NCBI RefSeq assembly: GCF_001612945.1
Contig: NZ_BDBK01000002.1
Span: 1 to 64,000 of the forward strand
Direction: 5' to 3'
Length of the DNA: 64,000 bases
Source of the DNA: Nocardia inohanensis NBRC 100128
GTDB taxonomy: Bacteria; Actinomycetota; Actinomycetes; Mycobacteriales; Mycobacteriaceae
Numbering within the stretch: position 1 is the stretch's first letter; the number at the start of each line of letters is the position of its first letter. Below the pieces are notes generated by a model that was not told the DNA's origin, ran no database searches, and saw only the letters and a program-made list of their open reading frames with translations. A program made the translations under genes and the position numbers. Shown here in pieces: positions 1-7,491 of the stretch.

Positions 1-55
1 AGACCAATTGGGTTTACACCCAAGCGATCTGGCTCTCTGTGTCTAGTTTCATAGA

Positions 56-174
56 GTTACGGCGGCTATAGCGGTGGGGAAACGCCCGGTCCCATTCCGA
101 ACCCGGAAGCTAAGGCCACCTGCGCCGATGGTACTGCACTCGACAGGGTGTGGGAGAGTAGGACACCGCCGGAA
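56..174 (+). rRNA. rrf: 5S ribosomal RNA
   Basis: Structural RNA of the large ribosomal subunit. The opening TTACGGCGGC, the internal GGTCCCATTCCGAACCCGGA block and the closing AGTAGGACACCGCCG match actinobacterial 5S rRNA closely, and the two ends pair to form helix I. The 55 bases before it look like the 23S-5S spacer, so this is the 3' end of an rrn operon whose 16S and 23S lie off the left edge. The exact ends are estimated to within about 2 bases. Confidence 0.95.
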
Positions 175-185
175 CATCCTTCGCG

Positions 186-213
186 AAACCCCCTGACTTC
201 GGTCAGGGGGTTT
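186..213 (+). terminator. rrn operon terminator
   Basis: A perfect 12 bp stem (186-197 with 202-213) closes on a TTCG tetraloop. The right arm ends in TTT. It lies 12 bases after the 5S gene and is the obvious end of rrn transcription. Confidence 0.92.
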
Positions 214-271
214 CTGCGTTTCCGGGCACAAACCGGCGTGGCAGGGAACAAGCCGTGCGCGCGTCGCCGTT

Positions 272-973
272 GTGCAGTTCATGGATTCGGCTGTGCGAGA
301 GCCGGGTACGGCCCGGCCCAGGTTGCGGGTGACGCTCGGTTACCTGCTGCTCCTCGCACTCTCCACGATCCTGCTCACCGTCCTGAGCGATTCCGCCGAA
401 ACCAAAGTCGTTCTGCACGCGAGCACGAACCTGCACAACCTGCTCCGCGGCCACCTCGGCACCCTCTTCTCCAGCGCGCTGATCATCGGCGGCGGCACGG
501 TCGCCTGGGGTGTGCTGCTCATGTTCGGCGCTCTGCTCGCCTTGTCCGAGTTGCGATTCGGCGGTCGCAGGCTGCTCGCCGTCTTTCTCGCCGGCCACAT
601 CGGCGCCACGCTGCTGGTCGCCGCCGGCCTTTGGATCGGCGTCCACGAGGATTGGCTGCCGCACAGCATCACCCTCGCCGAGGACGTCGGAATCAGCTAC
701 GGCGCTATGGCTTTGGTCGGCGCACTCGTCGCCTCCCTCCCCAGCGATTTCCGATTCCTCTGGGCAGCAGGCTGGTCCGCGCTGGCGGTCGACGCCGTCC
801 TCTCCGGCCGCACCTTCACCAATGTCGGCCACCTGCTGGCGCTCACCATCGGCCTGGCGCTCGGCTATCGCATGCTGAAAGCCGCCGACACCCCGCATCG
901 CCGCCTGACTTGGGTCGAAGGTGCGCTTCTCGTGATGGCGGTACTTCTGTCGGGTGCGCTCCTCATCGGCTGA
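272..973 (+). CDS. Rhomboid-like integral membrane protein
   Basis: A 233-residue membrane protein with about six hydrophobic helices. Two segments look like a rhomboid active site: GISYG at 140-144 (Ser142, at the place of the GxSG serine) and GHLLALTIG around His187 (at the place of the TM6 histidine). The residue after the serine is Tyr, not the usual Gly, so activity is uncertain. Rhomboids are intramembrane serine proteases, and actinobacteria also carry inactive rhomboid-like proteins. The start is GTG at 272; an in-frame ATG at 281 is equally possible and neither has a strong ribosome site. It stands alone between the rrn terminator and the EF-G-like gene, so its role is unknown. Confidence 0.75.
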   Translation: MQFMDSAVREPGTARPRLRVTLGYLLLLALSTILLTVLSDSAETKVVLHASTNLHNLLRGHLGTLFSSALIIGGGTVAWGVLLMFGALLALSELRFGGRRLLAVFLAGHIGATLLVAAGLWIGVHEDWLPHSITLAEDVGISYGAMALVGALVASLPSDFRFLWAAGWSALAVDAVLSGRTFTNVGHLLALTIGLALGYRMLKAADTPHRRLTWVEGALLVMAVLLSGALLIG

Positions 974-1073
974 TCGAGGCGATCGCTTGCCCGCGGGGTG
1001 CTTTCGCGGAAAATCCCGGTGACTTGATCCCGGCCCGACTGCTACCTTGGGGACCTCAGGAAGGGAGCCGGTC

Positions 1074-1166
1074 ATGCGTTCGTACGCTACTGTCGTGGCT
1101 CGCCCTCGCTTCGAGGTGATCCTGGTGTCTTCGCCGGCTCGGTGCCGGCTGCGCGGCCGGTACTGA
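1074..1166 (+). CDS. Putative 30-residue leader peptide upstream of EF-G-like gene
   Basis: An ATG at 1074 follows a strong ribosome site (AGGAAGGG, about 8 bases upstream) and opens a 30-codon frame that ends TGA at 1164-1166. The peptide is Arg-rich and begins MRSYATVVARPRFEV. It is too short for a domain call. It ends inside a pair of alternative hairpins located 78 bases before the EF-G-like start, an arrangement typical of translational or transcriptional attenuators. The peptide and its role are inferred; no homologue is recognised. Confidence 0.45.
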   Translation: MRSYATVVARPRFEVILVSSPARCRLRGRY

Positions 1167-1208
1167 GTACCCGGACCTGTTCGACCCCGTAATTCCCGGT
1201 CCGGGAAT
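1142..1208 (+). promoter_or_regulatory. Possible attenuator with mutually exclusive hairpins
   Basis: Stem A pairs 1142-1149 with 1156-1163 (8 bp, one G-T). Stem B pairs 1159-1163 with 1167-1171 around the leader-peptide stop codon. They share 1159-1163, so only one can form at a time. A third palindrome (1192-1199 with 1201-1208) follows, 35 bases before the EF-G-like start. No U-run is present, so this could act on translation or on Rho, or be incidental. Confidence 0.4.
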
Positions 1209-1243
1209 CGCGCTGTTCTGTCCAAGATCAGCACGAAGGACAT

Positions 1244-3517
1244 ATGACCGTGCGTACCAACAATTCTCGACAATCCCTTGCCGCCGTTCGTAATCTCGGC
1301 ATCCTCGCGCACGTGGACGCGGGCAAAACCACCGTCACCGAGCGGATGCTGTACCTCACCGGCATGATCCACAAGCGGGGCGAGGTGCACGACGGCACCA
1401 CCGTCACCGATTTCGATCCGCAGGAACGCGATCGCGGCATCACCATTTTCGCGGCGGCCGTGAGCTGCGAATGGAACGGCCACCGGCTCACCGTCATCGA
1501 TACACCGGGGCACGTCGACTTCTCCGACGAGGTCGAACGGTCCCTGCGCGTATTAGACGGTGCCGTAGCGGTTTTCGATGCCGTCGCGGGCGTGGAGCCG
1601 CAGAGCGAATCGGTGTGGCGCCGGGCGGACCGGTATGCCGTGCCGCGCATCGCGTTCGTCAACAAGATGGATCGCGCGGGTGCGGATCTGGACGCGGCCG
1701 TGGCGTCGATTCGCGAACGGTTGCACCCGGTTCCGTTGCTCACCCAGTTGCCGATCGGCAGCGAAGGCGAGTTCACCGGGGTGGTGGATCTGGTGGGCAT
1801 GCGTGCACTGGTCTGGGCGGCAGGGCAGGACGGCCCGGCCGAGCTGCCTATTCCGGAGCCGCTCACCGAACTCGCCCGGCAGCGTCGTCATGAGCTGGAA
1901 GAGGCTGTGGCCGAACGTGACTCCGTCGCGTTCGAGGAGTTCTGCGAACGTTCCGAGCTGTCCGCGGAAACGCTCGCCGCCGCATTGCGCGCGCTGACCC
2001 TCTCGGGGGAAGCGGTTGTGGTGCTGTGCGGTGCGGCCTACCGCAATGTCGGCATCGAACCGCTGCTGGATGCCGTCACCACCTACCTGCCCTCGCCGCT
2101 GGATCGTCCACCGGTAGCCGACCGCACGCCCGATGCCGCGGAATCGCTTGCGGCACTGGTGTTCAAGGTGCATGTCGCGCCCACCGGCCGGCTCACCTTC
2201 GTGCGCCTGTACGCGGGCGAACTGCGCAAGGGCGACGCCGTGCTGGACGCGGGCCCGGGCCGCCGCGAGCGGGTCGGCCGCATCCTGCGCGTGCAGGCGG
2301 ATCGGCACGAGGAACTGGAGGTGGCGCAGGCGGGCGATATCGTCGCGCTGATCGGGCCGAAGCAGGCCCGCGTCGGTTCGACGCTGTGCGCGCCGGACGC
2401 TCCGGTACTGCTGGAGCCGCCGAACCCGACGGAACCGGTGATTTCGGTGGCGGTCGAGGCACGGAACAATGCCGACGCGGAGAAGCTGGCCGTGGCGCTG
2501 TCCCGGCTGGTGGAAGAGGACCCGTCCTTGGTGGTTCGCACGGACCCCGAGACGGGCCAGACCCTGCTGGCCGGGCTGGGCGAGCTGCACCTGGAGGTGG
2601 TGGTGGAGAAGCTGCGCCTGGAGCGCGGACTCCTGGTGACGGTCGGCAAACCGCAGGTCGCCTACCGTGAGACCGTGCTGCGCGGCGTCACCGGGTTCAC
2701 CTACCGGCACGTCAAGCAGGACGGCGGGTCCGGGCAGTGGGCGCACATCGTGCTCGATGTGCGGCCGCTCGATGGTGTCGAGTCGCGGGCGGAGGTTGCC
2801 GACGGGTCTGGTGCTGGGCGGCGCGACGGTGCGCCCACCGGCACCGGCACCGGCACCGCCACCACAGCCACCACCACCACCACCGCAGCCGCCACCGCAG
2901 CTACCACCGCACCCGCAGCTACCACCGCAGCGGCAGCTACCACCGCAGCCGCAGCTACCACCGCAGCCGCAGCTACCCCCGCAGCCGCAGCCGCAGCCGC
3001 GGGTGCCGGGGGTGGAGGCTACGGCTCTGCCGCAGTCGGTTTCGAGTTCGCCTCGACGGTCGTCGGCGGCCGGGTTCCGGCGGAGTTCGTGCGCGCCGTG
3101 GAGGCCGGTTGCCGCGATGCGCTGGCAGCGGGTCCGTTGGCGGGTCATCCGGTGACCGGGCTGCGCGTGACGCTGGTCGACGGCGCGACGCACAGCAAGG
3201 ACTCCTCGGAGCTGGCCTTCCGCACGGCGGCTCGGCTCGGTCTCCGGGATGCCTTGCGCGCCAGTGCGATGACGACGCTGGAGCCGGTGGTGGAACTGAC
3301 CGTCACCGTCCCGGAGGAGTATGTCGGCGCGGTGCTGGGTGACCTGGCCGCCCGGCGCGGCCGGGTCTCCGGTTCGGCGACCCGTACCGGCACGGTGGTC
3401 GTCACGGCCGCCGTGCCGCTGGCCGAATTGTTCGGCTACGCAACCCGTTTGCGCAGCCGCACGCAGGGACGTGGCACCTTCACCACGCGCCCGCTCGGCT
3501 ACGCCGCCGCCCCGTGA
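1244..3517 (+). CDS. EF-G-like translation GTPase with Thr/Ala repeat insertion in domain IV
   Basis: A 757-residue elongation factor G paralogue. All GTPase motifs are present: AHVDAGKTT at 22-30, RDRGITI at 62-68, DTPGH at 86-90, NKMD at 140-143. Domain IV carries the EF-G type DGATHSKDSSELAF loop, and domain V ends LFGYATRLRSRTQGRG as in EF-G. That favours a true EF-G paralogue over a TetM/OtrA ribosomal protection protein, whose loop differs. EF-G drives ribosomal translocation and recycling. The protein is odd in domain IV: about 85 residues (about 512-598), mainly Thr, Ala and Gly, interrupt the fold between VLDVRPLDG and GFEFASTVVGG, encoded by an 18-base tandem repeat. Without it the length is about 670, close to EF-G. 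It stands alone and is not in a str operon (no rpsL, rpsG or tuf nearby), so it is probably a second copy. ATG at 1244 follows GAAGGA. Confidence 0.88.
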   Translation: MTVRTNNSRQSLAAVRNLGILAHVDAGKTTVTERMLYLTGMIHKRGEVHDGTTVTDFDPQERDRGITIFAAAVSCEWNGHRLTVIDTPGHVDFSDEVERSLRVLDGAVAVFDAVAGVEPQSESVWRRADRYAVPRIAFVNKMDRAGADLDAAVASIRERLHPVPLLTQLPIGSEGEFTGVVDLVGMRALVWAAGQDGPAELPIPEPLTELARQRRHELEEAVAERDSVAFEEFCERSELSAETLAAALRALTLSGEAVVVLCGAAYRNVGIEPLLDAVTTYLPSPLDRPPVADRTPDAAESLAALVFKVHVAPTGRLTFVRLYAGELRKGDAVLDAGPGRRERVGRILRVQADRHEELEVAQAGDIVALIGPKQARVGSTLCAPDAPVLLEPPNPTEPVISVAVEARNNADAEKLAVALSRLVEEDPSLVVRTDPETGQTLLAGLGELHLEVVVEKLRLERGLLVTVGKPQVAYRETVLRGVTGFTYRHVKQDGGSGQWAHIVLDVRPLDGVESRAEVADGSGAGRRDGAPTGTGTGTATTATTTTTAAATAATTAPAATTAAAATTAAAATTAAAATPAAAAAAAGAGGGGYGSAAVGFEFASTVVGGRVPAEFVRAVEAGCRDALAAGPLAGHPVTGLRVTLVDGATHSKDSSELAFRTAARLGLRDALRASAMTTLEPVVELTVTVPEEYVGAVLGDLAARRGRVSGSATRTGTVVVTAAVPLAELFGYATRLRSRTQGRGTFTTRPLGYAAAP
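2839..3002 (+). repeat. In-frame 18-base minisatellite inside the EF-G-like gene
   Basis: GCAGCT occurs at exactly 18-base spacing at 2897, 2915, 2933, 2951 and 2969. The unit is roughly CGCAGCCGCAGCTACCAC and encodes a TTAAAA hexapeptide. It is flanked by shorter ACC and GCAGCC runs. The period is a multiple of 3, so gain or loss of units would keep the frame. Confidence 0.9.
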
Positions 3518-3536
3518 TCGTCGGCGAAAACTGAAT

Positions 3537-3587
3537 GTGGGAACCGGCTGTGGCGGCCTCTCGCCCGATACCGCAGCCGGTTCCCAC
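3537..3587 (+). terminator. Terminator-like inverted repeat after EF-G-like gene
   Basis: A perfect 14 bp stem (3537-3550 with 3574-3587) with a 23-base loop starts 19 bases after the stop codon. No T-run follows, which is common in GC-rich actinobacteria. Confidence 0.65.
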
Positions 3588-3625
3588 CTTCCGTTGGGAT
3601 TGATTGTTGTCGCGACTACGGTTAC

Positions 3626-3638
3626 TGTTGCTGCAACA
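3626..3638. promoter_or_regulatory. Palindromic operator candidate before SRPBCC-MarR operon
   Basis: TGTTGC-T-GCAACA is a perfect 6-1-6 palindrome in an AT-richer stretch, 29 bases before the SRPBCC start codon. The position and symmetry fit autoregulation by the MarR-type protein encoded by the second gene of the pair. This is inferred. Confidence 0.45.
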
Positions 3639-3667
3639 ACATTTCGTTCCGATTCGGGCAGGTAGCC

Positions 3668-4093
3668 ATGATGTACTCGTTCTCCGAGCAGGCCGTGATC
3701 AAGGGCGATGTCGAGAAGATCTGGGCGGTGGCCACGGATGTGGCGCGCTGGGCGGAGTGGGATCCGCACGAGGAGAAGTCGCGGATCGACGGTGAGTTCG
3801 CGGCGGGAACCAAGGGGTGGGTGAAGCCGAAGGGCGCCCCGGCAGGACCGTTCACGATCACCGCCGTGGTGCCGGGCGAATCCTGGACCAGCGAGGCGGG
3901 GTTGCCGTTCGGGAAGCTGCGCGGGCACCGGACCTATGAGCCGCTGGGGGATGGCACCGTGCGGGTGGCGGAGCAGGTGGAGGTGCACGGGCCGATGGGG
4001 CCGCTGTTCCGGTTGATCTGGGAGAAGGGGATGCGGGCCGACATGCCGCTGACGTTCGCGGCACTGGAGCGGGAGGCGCTGCGGCGTGGGTGA
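3668..4093 (+). CDS. SRPBCC (polyketide cyclase/START-like) family protein
   Basis: A 141-residue single-domain protein. The opening helical FSEQAVIKGDVEKIWAVATD, then WAEWDP, a central beta region, and a C-terminal helix (GLFR-like PLFRLIWEKGMRADMPLTFAALEREA) follow the SRPBCC helix-grip layout used to bind hydrophobic ligands. The ligand is unknown. It overlaps the following MarR gene by 8 bases, so the two are translationally coupled. ATG at 3668 is preceded by GGGCAGGTAGCC, a weak ribosome site; the initial MM leaves a 3-base uncertainty. The pairing suggests that the MarR protein controls this gene, perhaps in response to the compound that it binds. Confidence 0.8.
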   Translation: MMYSFSEQAVIKGDVEKIWAVATDVARWAEWDPHEEKSRIDGEFAAGTKGWVKPKGAPAGPFTITAVVPGESWTSEAGLPFGKLRGHRTYEPLGDGTVRVAEQVEVHGPMGPLFRLIWEKGMRADMPLTFAALEREALRRG

Positions 4094-4535
4094 ATCAGTG
4101 GCGACTCCGCGCGGGCCGCTCATGAGTCCGGGGTTCTGGCTGCATCACGCCGCATTGGAGTGGCGGGCGACGCTGGAACGTAATTTGCGGCCGCTCGGGC
4201 TCACCCCGACGCAGTTCAATCTGCTGGCATCGGCGGGGTGGCTGGGGCGGCAGGGTGAATTGCCGACCCAGCAGCAGATCGCCGATATGTCGGGGGCCGA
4301 TCGGATGATGGCGTCCAAGGTGATTCGCGCGCTCGAGGAGCGGGGACTGCTGCTGCGGCATACCGATCCGGGGAACGCCCGGATACTGCGGGTCGAGGTC
4401 ACCGATGCGGGAAAGGCTCTGGCCCGCAAGGCGATCAGGGTCGCCGTCGACACCGATGAGCAGCTCTTCGGGACCGCAGGAGAGCAGCTGCGGGAACAGT
4501 TGCGCCCCATTGCCGCTCATCGCCTGCCGTGGTGA
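4086..4535 (+). CDS. MarR-family transcriptional regulator
   Basis: A 149-residue winged-helix repressor. It shows the MarR layout: an N-terminal dimer helix (FWLHHAALEWRATLERNLRPLGLT), LTPTQFNLLAS, the recognition region LPTQQQIADMSGADRMMASKVIRALEERGLL, a wing with RHTDPGNARILRVEVTDAGKAL, and a C-terminal helix. The start is GTG at 4086, overlapping the end of the SRPBCC gene; ATG at 4122 is an alternative. Its stop codon abuts the stop of the convergent GNAT gene with no spacing. The likely operator is the palindrome at 3626-3638. Confidence 0.85.
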   Translation: MGESVATPRGPLMSPGFWLHHAALEWRATLERNLRPLGLTPTQFNLLASAGWLGRQGELPTQQQIADMSGADRMMASKVIRALEERGLLLRHTDPGNARILRVEVTDAGKALARKAIRVAVDTDEQLFGTAGEQLREQLRPIAAHRLPW

Positions 4536-5381
4536 TCAGGACTTGACCAGCATGGCGCGCGGATAGAGCAGCGCGAACCCCTTGGCCTGGGCATTCTGCT
4601 GAGATTTCGAGGCGGGCTGGGTGGTGAGGGTGGCGATATCGCAGCCGGCGGCGACGGCATCGGCCAGGCGGGTGGTGAGCAGCGCCGATTGCACGCCGCG
4701 CCGTCGATGCGCGGGAATCGTTGCGGCCCCGGTCAATTGGGCCACGCCTTCGGCAAGGCGCAGGCTCGCGCCGCCGGCCGGAACACCGTCGTGGTGGGCC
4801 AGATAGTGGAGGACTCCAGCGGCGCCGGCAAGGTCGCGCACCGCGTTGGCGATGATCTCGGCCGGGAACTCCTCATGAGACGCGAGGCCCTGGGTGTCGG
4901 GGTGGGAGAACCCGTCCGCGACCAGACCCAGCCAGGTGTCGAATTCGCTTTCGCCACTGCGGGATACGACTACATCGGCCGGCAGAGAAGTCGCACTGAA
5001 CCCGGCGAGGGCCAGGCCGAGCACGTTCTCGTAGCCGAGCAACCGGTATCCGCGCCCGGTGAGCAGCTCACCGATGGCGGGGTCGGCCAGATGCGACAGC
5101 TCGACCTGAACGGGCGTATCCCGTTTCGCGAACTGGGTTTCGATCTCATCGAGCTCGGATTCGCTCGGTACGCCGTCGAATCCGAGCCCCGCCACCTTGT
5201 TCAACGGTGACCCGGGTTCGGCGTAGCTGGCCATCCCGCCCGCGACCGGAATCAGGAACCCGCTGCCGTCTCCCCGGCGCAGGTGCGCGGCCGCCGCACC
5301 CTTGGCGACCAGATCCGTCTCGACGCGTTCGATCCGTGCGCCGAGCTCGATACCGCAGAACAGCGTGCCCCGATCCGTCAT
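4536..5381 (-). CDS. GNAT-family N-acetyltransferase
   Basis: A 281-residue protein. The C-terminal half holds the acetyl-CoA binding core of GNAT enzymes: GVPAGGASLRLAEGVAQLTGAATIPAHRRRGVQSALLTTRLADA, where the Arg-rich RRRGVQSALL is motif A. The N-terminal part (about 1-140) is a degenerate second domain, as in other two-domain actinobacterial GNATs. The substrate is unknown. The start is ATG at 5381 (MTDRGTLFCG). It converges on the MarR gene and diverges from the HAD gene 69 bases away. Confidence 0.75.
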   Translation of the reverse strand: MTDRGTLFCGIELGARIERVETDLVAKGAAAAHLRRGDGSGFLIPVAGGMASYAEPGSPLNKVAGLGFDGVPSESELDEIETQFAKRDTPVQVELSHLADPAIGELLTGRGYRLLGYENVLGLALAGFSATSLPADVVVSRSGESEFDTWLGLVADGFSHPDTQGLASHEEFPAEIIANAVRDLAGAAGVLHYLAHHDGVPAGGASLRLAEGVAQLTGAATIPAHRRRGVQSALLTTRLADAVAAGCDIATLTTQPASKSQQNAQAKGFALLYPRAMLVKS

Positions 5382-5450
5382 GGCTGCGAGCCTAGTTCGC
5401 GCCCGAGCCCTGCCGCCTCCGGTTTTCCGCCCGGTCCGTAGGGTCGAGCC

Positions 5451-6077
5451 GTGGCTGTTGATCATTCGACCGGGCTGGTGGTCGGCTTCGACCTGGACAT
5501 GACCCTGATCGATTCCCGGCCGGGCATCGCCGCCGTCTGGGATGCGGTGGCGGCCGAGACCGGCGTGCCGATCGATTCCGCGCTGGCGGTCTCGCGCCTC
5601 GGCCCGCCCTTGCAGATCGAGGCCGCGCACTGGTTTCCCGAAGACCAGGTTCCGGCGGTGGTCGCGCGTTATCGCGAGCTGTACCCCGGCCTGGCCATCG
5701 AACCGAGCCGGCATCTGCCCGGGGCGGACGATGCGCTCGCGGCCGTGCACAAGGCCGGCGGCAAGGTGCTGGTGATCACCGCCAAGAACCAGCCGCAGGC
5801 CCAGCTGCATGTGGATCACCTGGGGATGGATGTGGATGATCTCGTCGGCGGGGTGTGGGCGGAGGAGAAGGGCGTGGTGCTGCGCGAGCACGGCGCGCGG
5901 ATCTTCGTCGGCGACCATCTCGGCGATGTGCGCGGTGCGAAGGCGGCCGGTGCGGTCGCGGTGGCCGTGACGACCGGCCCGTACTCCGCCGAGGAGCTGT
6001 CGGCCGCGGGCGCCGATGTGGTGTTGCGGGATCTCACCGAATTCCCGGCCTGGCTGGCCGGCCATCTGAACGACTGA
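5451..6077 (+). CDS. HAD-superfamily hydrolase (phosphoglycolate phosphatase-like)
   Basis: A 208-residue haloacid dehalogenase fold phosphatase. Motif I is FDLDMTLIDS (nucleophile Asp14, acid Asp16), motif II is the VITAKN region, and motif IV is VGDHLGDVRGAKAAG. The helical cap after motif I is of the small C1 type. The family dephosphorylates small phosphometabolites by an aspartyl-phosphate intermediate; the exact substrate cannot be read from sequence. The start is GTG at 5451. The 259 bases between this gene and the next hold no clear gene or strong terminator. Confidence 0.82.
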   Translation: MAVDHSTGLVVGFDLDMTLIDSRPGIAAVWDAVAAETGVPIDSALAVSRLGPPLQIEAAHWFPEDQVPAVVARYRELYPGLAIEPSRHLPGADDALAAVHKAGGKVLVITAKNQPQAQLHVDHLGMDVDDLVGGVWAEEKGVVLREHGARIFVGDHLGDVRGAKAAGAVAVAVTTGPYSAEELSAAGADVVLRDLTEFPAWLAGHLND

Positions 6078-6336
6078 AAGCCCGGCGCGACAGCGCGTTC
6101 GGCACCGCGGCACCCGGCTTTGGCGTCAGGGTGATTCGAACGGTGTCGATGTCGCCGACCTCTCATTACTCTCTGCCGCACGGTCACGAGTATCAGCATG
6201 TTCGAGCCCCGGCTCGCTGATCGGCAACCCTCGCGCGGCGGTGGGGTGCCCCGGGTGACGACCAGGCGGTGTCCGACCGGGCATCGCAAGCGCTTTCATG
6301 CCCTGCCGTCGCGCGGGTGAGTCACAGAGGGACAAG

Positions 6337-7491
6337 ATGAGCAAGCAGTGGTCCGGGTCGCGTCGGCTCCGGCTGGTGGTGGGTGTCGCGTCGGCGGCAT
6401 TGGTGGCGGGACTGGTCGCGGCGTGCTCGAACGGCACGTCCGGCGACAAGGGGACGGTGTACTTCGGGGTGTCGGGCCCGAAGACGGGGGCTTCGGCGGA
6501 GTACGGGCGGCTCTGGCAGCAGGGGTTCGACCTGGCGTTGGACGAGATCAACGCGGCGGGCGGGATCGACGGCAAGAAGGTCGAATTGAAGTGGGAGGAT
6601 TCGCAATCCGACCCGAAGCAGACGGTGCCGATCGCCACCAAGTTCGTGGGGGACTCCTCGATCATCGCGGAGTTGGGTGACTTCTCCTCGCCCGCTTCGA
6701 TCGCGGCGTCGCCGGTGTACAACCGAGGCAAGCTGGTGCAGTACGGCTTCACCAACTCCTCGACCGATTTCACCAAGGGCGGCGACTATTCGTGGAGCCC
6801 GTCGATCACCCTGGATGTGTTCCAGGAGCGCAATGCGCAGTGGGTGTCGGCGAAAGCCAAGAAGGTTTCCGTGGTGTACCTCGAAACCGACTGGGGTAAG
6901 CAGGCTTTCAAGTTCTTCGAGCAGTACGCGAAGGAGAAGGGCATCGAGATCGCCTACTCCTCGCCGATCCTGCCGGACTCGCAGGACTTCCGGCCGGTGC
7001 TGATCAAGGGGCGCGATGCCAACCCGGATGCGTTCGTGCACTTGGGTTATGGGCCCGATGGCGCACTCGTGGTGAAGCAGCTGCGGGATGTGGGCTTCAG
7101 CGGCCAGTTCTTCGGCGGGCAGAACACGCCGCAGTTCATTTCGCTGGCGGGCACCGCGGCCGAGGGCGACATCGTCAACGGCGTCTTCTCCGCATCGGAT
7201 ACCAACCCGAAGATCCAGGCGTTCGTCGGCAAGTTCAAGGCCAAGTTCGGCACCGATCCGGGCGACTTCAACGTCTACGCCTACGACGCGCTCAATGTGC
7301 TGGTGAAGGCCGCCAAGCAGGGCGGGGCAAGCCGTGAAGGCGTCCTGAAGGGCCTGCGGGAGATCAAGGACTTCGACGGAATCGGCTTGGGCACTTTCGC
7401 TTTCGATCAGACCACGCGGCGTCCGAGCGGTGTGAAGCCGATCGAGCTGGTGCTGAAGAACGGGCAGTTCGTGCCCACCGGGAACAAGTAG
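6337..7491 (+). CDS. Liv-type ABC transporter substrate-binding lipoprotein
   Basis: A 384-residue periplasmic-binding-protein-like lipoprotein (LivK/HAAT type). The signal peptide runs to the lipobox VAAC with Cys30, followed by a Ser/Gly-rich tether. The mature part starts YFGVSGPKTGASAEYGRLWQQG and has the two-lobed type I receptor pattern (ALDEINAAGGIDGKKVEL, then SPASIAASPVYNRGK). It delivers an amino-acid-like ligand to the permease encoded next; branched-chain amino acids are the family default, but the operon context points elsewhere. ATG at 6337 is chosen because GAGGGA lies 7 bases upstream and the signal peptide starts here; an upstream ATG at 6298 lacks both. Its stop abuts the permease start. 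Confidence 0.9.
   Translation: MSKQWSGSRRLRLVVGVASAALVAGLVAACSNGTSGDKGTVYFGVSGPKTGASAEYGRLWQQGFDLALDEINAAGGIDGKKVELKWEDSQSDPKQTVPIATKFVGDSSIIAELGDFSSPASIAASPVYNRGKLVQYGFTNSSTDFTKGGDYSWSPSITLDVFQERNAQWVSAKAKKVSVVYLETDWGKQAFKFFEQYAKEKGIEIAYSSPILPDSQDFRPVLIKGRDANPDAFVHLGYGPDGALVVKQLRDVGFSGQFFGGQNTPQFISLAGTAAEGDIVNGVFSASDTNPKIQAFVGKFKAKFGTDPGDFNVYAYDALNVLVKAAKQGGASREGVLKGLREIKDFDGIGLGTFAFDQTTRRPSGVKPIELVLKNGQFVPTGNK

Noticed and set aside
2839-3002. Regular repeats considered as CRISPR
   Set aside because: The 18-base units are contiguous, in frame and without unique spacers; no cas genes are present.
1244-3517. Call as tetracycline ribosomal protection protein
   Set aside because: The domain IV loop reads DGATHSKDSSELAF as in EF-G, unlike the Ser-Pro-containing loop of TetM/OtrA. 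Drug protection remains untested.
1553-4123. Long minus-strand open frame with Cys-Gly-rich repeats opposite the EF-G-like gene
   Set aside because: It is the mirror of the GC-rich EF-G-like gene and its 18-base repeat. The plus strand has all GTPase motifs; the minus frame has no ribosome site or family match.
6125-6140. GATTCGAAC resembling a tRNA T-loop
   Set aside because: No acceptor, D or anticodon stems can be folded around it.
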